Assembly: GCA_964522525.1 (NCBI GenBank)
Contig: CAZFWG010000007.1
Span: forward strand, 27,108-91,107
Source of the DNA: CAYUYV01 sp964522525
GTDB taxonomy: Bacteria > Pseudomonadota > Alphaproteobacteria > JAJFIK01
DNA: 64,000 nucleotides
Direction: 5' to 3'
Positions 1 to 7,088 of this stretch are shown here, in pieces. The notes under the pieces are model-generated. The model saw nothing but the letters and a program-made list of their open reading frames with translations, did no database searches and was not told the origin of the DNA. The translations under genes and the position numbers were made by a program. Position 1 is the first letter of the stretch; every line of letters begins with the position of its first letter.

Positions 1-84
1 GTCCCGCGGCATCTCCTGTTCAACAAAACGGCGCATGCTGTCGCGCAGCAGGGTGATGTGGTCGGGCTCATCGGTGAAATACAT
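1..84 (-). CDS. Acyl-CoA dehydrogenase, N-terminal fragment (runs off the window)
   Basis: The minus strand from position 84 reads as an open frame of 28 codons that continues past the window edge. It begins MYFTDEPDHITLLRDSMRRF, which matches the usual start of acyl-CoA dehydrogenases (D-E-P-x-H-I-x-L-L-R, then R-R-F-V-E-x-E-x-P). An AGGA Shine-Dalgarno lies about 8 nt upstream of the ATG. The family oxidises acyl-CoA to enoyl-CoA using FAD. It would be transcribed divergently from the chemoreceptor at 307. Only the first 28 residues are visible, so substrate class cannot be judged. The crotonase at 2665 suggests fatty-acid breakdown nearby. Confidence 0.75.
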   Translation of the reverse strand, partial: MYFTDEPDHITLLRDSMRRFVEQEMPRD

Positions 85-306
85 GCCGGTATCCTGATTG
101 TTGGGTCAGGCAATCCTTACCATCCCGTTCTGTGCCATTCCATGCCATCGCCCCAGTCCCGTCCTTGAGCGCGTGTCCCAATCCAAACCCACACACGCTG
201 CGGTTATGGATCCTTAAGGCCGGTATGGCAGCCTCCAGGTCTGGTGTGACATCGGTACGGGCGGAGGTCATGCCGGACCTGTGGTTCCCCGAAGAGGGAT
301 TTGGAG

Positions 307-2658
307 ATGTCCGTCAGGCAGCGCCTCTTCCTCATTTTGATTGTTCCGACCGTTCTTATCCTTCTGGCGGCCTCCTATAATGGCAACCGTTTGTTGAAGG
401 AGAGCGAGGATCTGTCGCGCCTTCACGTCTTCGCCACCTGGAGCCGCGTGGCCGGGGATCTCGTCCATATGCTCCAGCCCGAACGGGGGGCCTCCGTTGG
501 CCTGCTCTCATCAAAAGGCCGGGACAGCTTTCGGGCCGTCGTCGATAAAAGGCGTGGTCTGACGGATGAGGCCCTGGTCGCCTACCGGGAAATGACCCGG
601 GCACAGGACTGGGCGTCCATCGATGGGGTCATCGCGGGCGAGATTACCCACATCGCCGGTGAGCTGGACAAGCTGGCCGCGCATCGCGCCCGGGTCGATG
701 CCGGCGAGATCGATGTCTCCGGCAATGTTGCCTACTACACGGACATCATTGTGCGGATGCTCAACGTGATCAGCCGGATGGCGGCGATCAGTGTCGATGC
801 CGAGTCCGCGAGTTCCTTCAGTGCCTATCGGGCCCTGCTTCTGGCCAAGGAGAAGGCGGGTCTGGAACGGGCCATGGGGTCCAATCTGTTCAATGCGGGC
901 CGTTTCGTGCCGAAGCTGTTCAATAGGTTCAGCCTCCAGGTTCATCAGCAGAGGGCGTATCTCGCTGATTTTGTCGCCTATGCGGCCCAAGATCAGAAGC
1001 GCCGTTTTGAAGAACTCGTCCAGGGGCCGGAGGTCGAGACCGTCGCCAAATGGCGGGCGGTCCTGCTCGCGGTGGGCGAGACCGGCGACACAAACGGGAT
1101 CAAGGCGACCGACTGGTTCGCCGTCACCACGGCGCGCATCGACAGGCTGAAGGAGGTCGAAAATGCTGTGGCGGCCAGCATTCTGGCCCGTGTGGAGCAC
1201 CTTCAGGCGGTCTGCCTCCGCGGTATGCTGATCATGCTGGTCGCGACCGTCACTGTCCTGGCGGTCATGCTGGCCATCTGCATCGCGATCGGCTTGTCGA
1301 TTACCCGGCCGTTGACAGCGCTTGCGGGGGTCGTGCATCGCCTCGCCGATGGCGAATTGGCCATCGAGGTTCCCGCCAATGAGCGGCGTGATGAAATCGG
1401 TCAGATCGGTCGCGCCGTGAATGTTCTGCGCCTCAACAGCCTCGAAGCGGAAGACCTCCGGATCATGCAGGCGGAGGAGAGTGAGGCGAGCGTGACACAG
1501 CGCTCCGCCACGCTTGAGGCTTTGGCTCGGGGCGTCGAAACGGAAACCCGGGCAGCCGTGGAGCGCGTCGAGGCCCAGAGCGGTATGTTGCAAGTGGCAT
1601 CAAAGGGCATGGCTGACACGGCGCGCAGCGTGGGCGAGCATTCCATCAGCGTCGCCTCGGCGGCTCAGCAAGCAATGGCCAGTACGGAAAGTGTCGCGAA
1701 TTCCACGGCCGCTCTCACCGAAACCATTGAAGGGATCCGCCAGGAATTCTCCGTCATGAACACCAAGACGCGGGAGACCGTGGCCCTCGGGAAGTCCACA
1801 CGGGAAACCGTGGGGTCGCTGGAGACGGAGGTCTCCAAGATCGGTGACGTCGTCCGCCTGATCAGCGATATTGCCGAGCAGACCAATCTTCTGGCCCTCA
1901 ATGCCACGATCGAGGCGGCCCGCGCTGGCGATGTGGGCCGGGGTTTTGCCGTTGTCGCCAATGAGGTCAAGGCGCTGGCCAGCCAGACGACGTCGGCGAC
2001 GAGCGATATCCGTCACTTAATTGACAGTATACAGACGGTAACGCGCAGCGCGGTCACATCAGTCAACGCGGTCATCGAGGGGGTCGGCGGCATCGATTCT
2101 TCCGCCAGTGCCGTGGCCCAGGCCACGATCCTCCAGGATCAGGTCATCCAGGAAATCGCCGCCGCCATCAGTCAGTCGTCCTCCGCCTCCCAGGACGTCA
2201 CCCAGCAGATCACCGGCGTGGCCACTCAGGCGAGGGAATCGGGCGAGACGGCCGCCCAGGTCGAAAAAGTGAGCGAAGACATGGGTCGGGCCGTTTCGGA
2301 ATTGCGCCGTAAGCTGATTGAGATTGTCCGCAACGCCGCGCCGGAAATGAATCGGCGGGTCTGCGAGCGTTACATGGTCGAGATTGACGCGGTGCTTACG
2401 ATTGGCAATCGTCGGATCGAAGGGAAGGCTCTGGACATTTCCGAGGGCGGCACGGGCGTCGCCGTGGGTGAGCCGCTCCAAGTCGGCGAACAGGGTTCGA
2501 TCCAATTTGACGGCTTTGACGCGCCCCTGCCCTTCATCGTGCAGCAGATGGACGAAGATCTCGCTCATCTCGATTTCGGTTCGGCGGGCGAGGTGCCGGC
2601 CGCGCTCCTCTCCTGGCTCGCCAATACCCATGGCGTCGAGTTGGACGAGGCCGCCTGA
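307..2658 (+). CDS. Methyl-accepting chemotaxis protein with NIT sensor and C-terminal PilZ domain
   Basis: Membrane chemoreceptor that signals to CheA/CheW. In order it shows a TM helix (residues about 5-24); a NIT-type nitrate/nitrite-sensing domain in the periplasm, recognised by the L-Q-x-E-R-G-x-S-x-G pattern; a second TM (about 300-325); a HAMP linker; and an MCP signalling domain whose hairpin tip DIAEQTNLLALNATIEAARA starts at residue 521. The C-terminus is a PilZ domain with RxxxR (around 683) and DISEGG (710-715), the c-di-GMP binding signature. The ATG at 307 is preferred over an in-frame TTG at 301 because AGAGGGA at 293-299 then sits 7 nt upstream. PilZ at the end of a receptor suggests c-di-GMP tunes its output. 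The nitrate/nitrite ligand is only a family-based guess. Confidence 0.9.
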   Translation: MSVRQRLFLILIVPTVLILLAASYNGNRLLKESEDLSRLHVFATWSRVAGDLVHMLQPERGASVGLLSSKGRDSFRAVVDKRRGLTDEALVAYREMTRAQDWASIDGVIAGEITHIAGELDKLAAHRARVDAGEIDVSGNVAYYTDIIVRMLNVISRMAAISVDAESASSFSAYRALLLAKEKAGLERAMGSNLFNAGRFVPKLFNRFSLQVHQQRAYLADFVAYAAQDQKRRFEELVQGPEVETVAKWRAVLLAVGETGDTNGIKATDWFAVTTARIDRLKEVENAVAASILARVEHLQAVCLRGMLIMLVATVTVLAVMLAICIAIGLSITRPLTALAGVVHRLADGELAIEVPANERRDEIGQIGRAVNVLRLNSLEAEDLRIMQAEESEASVTQRSATLEALARGVETETRAAVERVEAQSGMLQVASKGMADTARSVGEHSISVASAAQQAMASTESVANSTAALTETIEGIRQEFSVMNTKTRETVALGKSTRETVGSLETEVSKIGDVVRLISDIAEQTNLLALNATIEAARAGDVGRGFAVVANEVKALASQTTSATSDIRHLIDSIQTVTRSAVTSVNAVIEGVGGIDSSASAVAQATILQDQVIQEIAAAISQSSSASQDVTQQITGVATQARESGETAAQVEKVSEDMGRAVSELRRKLIEIVRNAAPEMNRRVCERYMVEIDAVLTIGNRRIEGKALDISEGGTGVAVGEPLQVGEQGSIQFDGFDAPLPFIVQQMDEDLAHLDFGSAGEVPAALLSWLANTHGVELDEAA

Positions 2659-2664
2659 GGTCCC

Positions 2665-3459
2665 TTATTCGCCTTTGAATGCGGGTTTGCGTTTTTCCAG
2701 GAAGGCCGCGACCGCTTCGCGGTGATCCGCCTGAAGATTGGTGGCCATCTCATAGGAGACGGAAGCATCCATCAGCTTCTGGGCCAGTTCCCGCAAAGGG
2801 ATGTTGGTCACGGTCTTGGTCCAGCGCACGGCCCAGGGCGGACTGGCCTTCAGCCGGTCGATCATCTTGGCCAAATGGCTGTCGAGGTCATCTCCGGGCA
2901 CGGCATAATTGACAAGCCCCATATCGACCGCCTTGCGCGCCTCGATCATGGCGCCTGTCATCAGCATTTCCTTCGCCCGGGCATAGCCCACGAGCTGGGG
3001 CCAGATCACGGCGCCGCCGTCCCCGGCCACAAAACCCATTTTGACATGGGGGTCGCCGATCAGCGCGGTCTCGTCGGCAATGATGATGTCGCACATGAGC
3101 GCGACGGTGGCGCCCAGACCGGCCGCCGCCCCGTTCAGGCGGCACAGGATCGGCTTTTCCAGATCAAGGAGGCTCGTGACGATGCGCTTGGCATGGGGCG
3201 CGATCCCCCGGAAGCGCTGGGGCGCATCCATCATCTCCTGCATCCAATGGGCATCCCCTCCGGCGCAGAACACCTTGCCCGCGCCGGTGAGAACGACGAT
3301 GTCGCTGCCGTCATCGTCCTGGGCATCCAGGAAGACGCGGGCCAGATCGTCATGGAGATCCTGATTGACCGGGTTCATGGGCCCCGGTGAGTCGATCGTG
3401 ATCGTAAGCACCCGGTCCGCCGTGTCGAAACGCAGGGTCTTGTAGCCGGTGAATGGCAT
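2665..3459 (-). CDS. Enoyl-CoA hydratase/isomerase (crotonase) family protein
   Basis: 264-residue crotonase-fold protein. It has the oxyanion-hole segment GAGKVFCAGGD and the second motif GAAAGLGATVALMCDIIIAD. The start at 3459 has GGAAGGAA about 6 nt upstream; an ORF extension to 3708 has no matching ribosome site. Of the two catalytic glutamates of rat enoyl-CoA hydratase, the second is kept (KEMLMTG), while the first (in QPEILLG) is replaced by His in GDPHVKMG. That makes classic hydration doubtful, and another crotonase reaction is possible. It is convergent with the chemoreceptor (6 bp between stops) and divergent from the methyltransferase at 3691. Confidence 0.85.
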   Translation of the reverse strand: MPFTGYKTLRFDTADRVLTITIDSPGPMNPVNQDLHDDLARVFLDAQDDDGSDIVVLTGAGKVFCAGGDAHWMQEMMDAPQRFRGIAPHAKRIVTSLLDLEKPILCRLNGAAAGLGATVALMCDIIIADETALIGDPHVKMGFVAGDGGAVIWPQLVGYARAKEMLMTGAMIEARKAVDMGLVNYAVPGDDLDSHLAKMIDRLKASPPWAVRWTKTVTNIPLRELAQKLMDASVSYEMATNLQADHREAVAAFLEKRKPAFKGE

Positions 3460-3690
3460 GGTGGTTTCCTTCCATGGCGCGCTTTGGCAATGCCGCGTCA
3501 TTTGCGGACTGCGGTGTCGTGGTCTCCGGCCCATCGGACCTTGGGCTTGAGTGTAAGGGGCTTGCGCCGCGGACCGCAAAAGCTGTTCTCTTCCTTCGGT
3601 GATTTTTGGGCTCCGGTCTGTTGCGCTCGGGCACGGTGAGGGGAACGCGCGACGGGCGCCTAGGAGGCGCATGATCCGAAGGGGAAGCCG

Positions 3691-4311
3691 ATGAAGACCG
3701 TTTTGCATGTGGGATGCGGGCTGAAACGCCTTGAGGCCCTTGGCCCTGGCTATCAGGACGGTGACTGGCAGGAGCTGCGCTTTGACATCAGCGAGACCGT
3801 CGATCCGGACATTGTCGGTGACATTCTCGACATGAAGGATATCGACGAGGGTTCGGTCGATTCCCTATGGTCATCCCACAATATCGAACATGTCTTCGCC
3901 CATCAGGTGCACACGGTCCTGACCGAGTTCCGGCGCGTGCTCGCCCCCGACGGGTTTGCGGTCATCACCTGTCCCGACCTCCAAAGTCTGGGGGAGCGGA
4001 TCGCGGAAGGCCGGCTCGACGATCCTGTCTACACCTCGCCGTCCGGGCCCATCACGCCTCTCGATATTCTGTATGGACACGGTGCGTCCATCGAGAAAGG
4101 GGGCACCTACATGGCCCACAAGACGGGCTTTTCCTTGCGGTCGCTCGCCAGGGCCATGGATCGCGCCGGCTTCACCAATCTTGTGGGGACCCGCCGCCGC
4201 AGTCGCACCGATTTGTGGATCGTCGGGTTCAAGGATGAAGGTCCGCGGGAGGATCGATGGGACATTTTCAAGGCCTTCACGGGTGTCGAGGTGCAGCACG
4301 CCGCAACGTGA
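3691..4311 (+). CDS. Class I SAM-dependent methyltransferase
   Basis: 206-residue protein of the small methyltransferase type. The SAM-binding motif I is the short form VLHVGCG at residues 4-10. An acidic segment follows, then an S-S-H-N-I-E-H turn resembling motif IV of methyltransferase_11 proteins and a strand LAPDGFAVITCPD typical of motif V. AAGGGGAAG lies just upstream of the ATG. Such proteins often sit in glycan or surface-polysaccharide loci, but no such neighbour is present. Substrate is unknown. It is convergent with the TetR gene. Confidence 0.8.
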   Translation: MKTVLHVGCGLKRLEALGPGYQDGDWQELRFDISETVDPDIVGDILDMKDIDEGSVDSLWSSHNIEHVFAHQVHTVLTEFRRVLAPDGFAVITCPDLQSLGERIAEGRLDDPVYTSPSGPITPLDILYGHGASIEKGGTYMAHKTGFSLRSLARAMDRAGFTNLVGTRRRSRTDLWIVGFKDEGPREDRWDIFKAFTGVEVQHAAT

Positions 4312-4360
4312 GGTCGGTCCCTCTGGGGCGCTCTTCCGGGCGCAAGACACAAGAGCAAGT

Positions 4361-4894
4361 CTACCGGACCAGGAGGGCCGCAATCTCCTCCAGATCCTCC
4401 TTGCTGAATTTTGCCGCCGCCCCCGGCGCAATGACCGGGTCGCCCAGGGAGGCGGCATAGAGGAAGCGCGCTCGCTGAAGGGCTGTGGGCCCATCCAGCC
4501 CCGATGCCTCAAGCAATGCGCGGATATATCCCAAACGGAGCTTGTCCACTTTCTTGAGATGGGCCCGCACCTGCTCATCATGATCCGCCCACGCCCGCAC
4601 GGCCTGGTCAAGCTGGGGATTGGCGAGAAAGGCCCGCTGGATGAGATCGGTCAGCCGCCTGTCTTTGCGGTCCTTGGCTTCCATTTCCTGAATGATCGCG
4701 TCGGTCGTGAGGCTCTGCCAATGCGTGAGCAGCCGGGCGTGGAAGTCCGTGATGTCCTGGAAATGCCAATAAAAGCTGCCGCGGGAAACCCCCAGGGCCT
4801 GTGCCAGGCTTGCCGCCTTCAGGGCCGTGAAGCCCGAGGCGGCCAGGGTTTTCAGTCCGTGATTCAGCCAGTCGCGTTCGCTCAGTCGGGTCAT
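4361..4894 (-). CDS. TetR/AcrR family transcriptional repressor
   Basis: 177-residue regulator. The N-terminal helix-turn-helix is clear: A-S-G-F-T-A-L-K-A-A-S-L-A-Q-A-L-G-V-S-R followed by GSFYWHF, the TetR recognition helix. The C-terminal ligand domain is of the TetR_C type. Two upstream in-frame ATGs (4906, 4900) exist. The ATG at 4894 is preferred because GGAA at 4901-4904 is then well spaced, whereas 4906 lies inside an operator-like palindrome. The divergent gene at 4972 shares the control region, and two matching palindromes there (4903-4920 and 4945-4962) imply autoregulation plus control of that gene. Its ligand is unknown. Confidence 0.88.
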   Translation of the reverse strand: MTRLSERDWLNHGLKTLAASGFTALKAASLAQALGVSRGSFYWHFQDITDFHARLLTHWQSLTTDAIIQEMEAKDRKDRRLTDLIQRAFLANPQLDQAVRAWADHDEQVRAHLKKVDKLRLGYIRALLEASGLDGPTALQRARFLYAASLGDPVIAPGAAAKFSKEDLEEIAALLVR

Positions 4895-4902
4895 GGACAT
4901 TT

Positions 4903-4920
4903 CCATACACTACTGTATTG
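4903..4920. promoter_or_regulatory. Putative TetR operator O1
   Basis: Inverted repeat CCATACA-ctac-TGTATtG, one mismatch from the second site. It overlaps the TetR gene's ribosome site and the -35 element of the divergent promoter. Same half-sites as O2, and the centres are 42 bp apart, which is four helical turns. Confidence 0.7.
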
Positions 4921-4946
4921 ACGTATGCAGCATAATTTCATATACC
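4918..4946 (+). promoter_or_regulatory. Sigma-70-like promoter for the gene at 4972
   Basis: TTGACG at 4918-4923, a 17-bp spacer, then TATACC at 4941-4946. The -35 overlaps operator O1 and the -10 abuts O2, so a bound repressor would occlude both elements. Confidence 0.6.
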
Positions 4947-4962
4947 ATACAGAAGTGTATGG
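4945..4962. promoter_or_regulatory. Putative TetR operator O2
   Basis: Perfect inverted repeat CCATACA-gaag-TGTATGG. It covers the expected transcription start of the + strand promoter and runs into the GGAGG ribosome site of the gene at 4972. Confidence 0.75.
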
Positions 4963-4971
4963 AGGCGCGCG

Positions 4972-5061
4972 ATGAAGGATGTCTTTCTTTACAGTGCCGG
5001 ATCCTTGGGCGTGATGATCTCCCTGGCCCATGGTTACTTGGGTGAAGTCAAGGTCGTCCGG
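4972..5061 (+). CDS. Small putative membrane protein under TetR control, cut by assembly gap
   Basis: The visible 30 codons begin MKDVFLYSAGSLGVMISLAH and continue with G-Y-L-G-E, after which the sequence is lost in N. The start has GGAGG 6 nt upstream. The segment is hydrophobic and contains an H-G-Y-L-G-E pattern seen in small uncharacterised alphaproteobacterial membrane proteins; that match is from memory. It is divergent from the TetR gene and shares both operators, so it is probably the repressor's main target. Its full length is unknown because the gap length is arbitrary. Confidence 0.6.
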
Positions 5062-5161
5062 NNNNNNNNNNNNNNNNNNNNNNNNNNNNNNNNNNNNNNN
5101 NNNNNNNNNNNNNNNNNNNNNNNNNNNNNNNNNNNNNNNNNNNNNNNNNNNNNNNNNNNNN
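5062..5161. other. Assembly gap (100 N)
   Basis: Exactly 100 N, the conventional placeholder for a scaffold gap of unknown size. It removes the rest of the gene that starts at 4972, and possibly further genes before 5180. Confidence 0.95.
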
Positions 5162-5179
5162 GGACATGGTGAGAACCGG

Positions 5180-6208
5180 TCAGGGGCGGATCAGGCGTCG
5201 GCCGAAATTCTCTCCCCGGAACAAGCCGATAAAGGCTTCCGGCAGGGCATCGAAGCCGTCAATGATCTCTTCGCGGAATTTGAGGCGCCCTTCCTGGATC
5301 CAGGGCACCATGCGCGCCGCCGCTTCGCCGAACCGGGCGGCGTAGTCGAAGACAACAAGCCCTTCCATGCGCAGGCGATGGGTAATGAAGGTCTGGGTGG
5401 CGTAGATGCCGGCACGCGAACCGGCGGTCGCGTTGTAGTCGGCGACCTGGCCTGAGACGACGATCCGGCCATAGGCCCGCATGGTGGGCAGGACCGCGTC
5501 CAGCATGGCGTTGCCCACATTGTCAAAATAGATGTCGATGCCCTTGGGCACGAGGCTCTGAATGGCGCCGGTGAGGTCGGTTGTGGCCTTGTAGTCGATG
5601 GCCGCGTCAAAGCCCAGTTCCTCGGTCAGCCAACGGCATTTCGCCGGACCCCCTGCGATGCCGATAACGAGGCAGTCCTCGAGCTTGGCGATCTGGCCGG
5701 CGGTGGCGCCCACCGCGCCGGCGGCGGATGACACCAGCACGGCCTGGCCTTTCTTCAGTCCGCCCACATCATAAAGGCCGAAATAGGCGGTCATGCCGGG
5801 GATGCCCAGAACGCCGATGGCGCTCGACAGAGGCAGGCCCGTCTCCGGAATTTTGCGAAAGGCCTTGGCCGGGGCGAGGGCATAGTCCTGCCACCCGACG
5901 CCCGAGACCACATGATCACCGGGCGCAAACCGCTCGTCACCTGAGGCGATCACCTCACCCACATTGGCGCCTTCGATCACGCCGCCGATGGGCAAGGCCG
6001 CCGCGTAGCTCGCCTCCTCGTTGAGGCGGGAGCGCATGCCCGGATCGACCGAGATGAACAGACTGCGGGTCAGCACCTGTCCCGCCTCCGGTGCCTCGAG
6101 GCTGACCGCTTCCTGGACGAAATCATCCCGGGCCGGCAGTCCGTCGGGACGATGGGCCAGCACGTAACGGTGGGCTTCGATCGGGTAGGTCGGGGCGCTC
6201 GAGGTCAT
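5180..6208 (-). CDS. Zinc-independent MDR NADP-dependent oxidoreductase (curcumin/2-alkenal reductase type)
   Basis: 342-residue medium-chain dehydrogenase. The N-terminal GroES-like domain includes FISVDPGMRSRL, typical of the leukotriene B4 dehydrogenase/CurA subfamily that lacks zinc. The Rossmann domain has AAGAVGATAGQIAKL, the NADP-binding glycine motif, and later YFDNVGNAMLDAVL. Members reduce double bonds of enones or alkenals with NADPH. The ORF extends to 6277, but the Met at 6208 gives the family's normal length and a GGAG lies upstream. It lies beside the gap that truncates the TetR target; whether it shares that regulation cannot be seen. Confidence 0.88.
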   Translation of the reverse strand: MTSSAPTYPIEAHRYVLAHRPDGLPARDDFVQEAVSLEAPEAGQVLTRSLFISVDPGMRSRLNEEASYAAALPIGGVIEGANVGEVIASGDERFAPGDHVVSGVGWQDYALAPAKAFRKIPETGLPLSSAIGVLGIPGMTAYFGLYDVGGLKKGQAVLVSSAAGAVGATAGQIAKLEDCLVIGIAGGPAKCRWLTEELGFDAAIDYKATTDLTGAIQSLVPKGIDIYFDNVGNAMLDAVLPTMRAYGRIVVSGQVADYNATAGSRAGIYATQTFITHRLRMEGLVVFDYAARFGEAAARMVPWIQEGRLKFREEIIDGFDALPEAFIGLFRGENFGRRLIRP

Positions 6209-6303
6209 GGGCGGCGGGGTCTCCAAGGAACAAGGACTATCCGTCAGGATATGCCATGGAAACCGCGCCCCGGCCACACCCCCAATGGGGCGGGCACCGG
6301 CAT

Positions 6304-6858
6304 TCAGATCCGCCGCGCGAGGCCCACCGCCCCCCGCGATCCCTTGTCGATGAGGAATGCCCAGGCCCGCCCGGACCAGGTGCGGGGCGGCTCATAGCGG
6401 GAAGCCGCGTCCTTCATGTGATAGACCTCTTCTTCCCGGCATTGCACGAGCACGGCCCGGATTGCCTCCTCCCGGTTTTCGGCCTCGAGCCGGTCGATCT
6501 GGTCGCCATAATGTTCGTCTACGAAACATTCGACGGCCTCGATGGTGATGAACACGGCACGCGGCCCGAACAGGGCCGGCAGAGCGCCCGTGAGCCAGCC
6601 CGCCACGCGCCACAGGGGCAACAGTCGGCTGCGGGCGTCGCGGGGCACAAGAGCATCCATGAGCACCAGATGATGGGCCTCGGTCACGAGATGCCGCTCC
6701 GCGAAATCCCGGACGGATTTGTCCCGGCTGACGGCCAGGATGCCCTGGTAGATCGCCACGGCCCCGGTCTCGCCGGCATGGTCCGAGCGCAGTTCGGCCA
6801 TCAGCCAGGGATCATGGCGGGGCGGGGGCGGCAAATCCGTCGGCGCGATAGGGCCCAT
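6304..6858 (-). CDS. coq7: Demethoxyubiquinone hydroxylase, COQ7 family di-iron protein
   Basis: 184-residue ferritin-like di-iron monooxygenase that hydroxylates demethoxyubiquinone late in ubiquinone synthesis at the membrane. The iron ligands are visible in order: Glu30 (HAGETGAVAIYQG), Glu60 with His63 (TEAHH), the pair in IEAVECFVDEHY (about 107-115), and Glu144 with His147 (EEEVYHMKD). The start at 6858 has CAGGAG 8 nt upstream; the longer ORF to 7023 adds a non-conserved low-complexity leader. It is transcribed away from the large protease gene at 7089. COQ7 hydroxylases have a patchy distribution in alphaproteobacteria, where UbiF or UbiL can substitute. Confidence 0.9.
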   Translation of the reverse strand: MGPIAPTDLPPPPRHDPWLMAELRSDHAGETGAVAIYQGILAVSRDKSVRDFAERHLVTEAHHLVLMDALVPRDARSRLLPLWRVAGWLTGALPALFGPRAVFITIEAVECFVDEHYGDQIDRLEAENREEAIRAVLVQCREEEVYHMKDAASRYEPPRTWSGRAWAFLIDKGSRGAVGLARRI

Positions 6859-7088
6859 GGGCGGTGCTCCTGATGTTCCGGTGTTGTCGCAAGAATTTGG
6901 GCCGCTCGCGGCGCGCGCCAAGGCCCCAGGGCCGCCATCGCGCGCTCCTGTCACGCCCGTGCCGCGGGCATGTTGTCGCGTTACGGACCGATAATGGCGA
7001 AGGCCTCGCCAGACGGTGTTCACTCGGTGAAGATATCGGCTCTGGTCCTTGAAGATCCGGTGAAGGGTCTTCGCATCCCGGAGACGGG

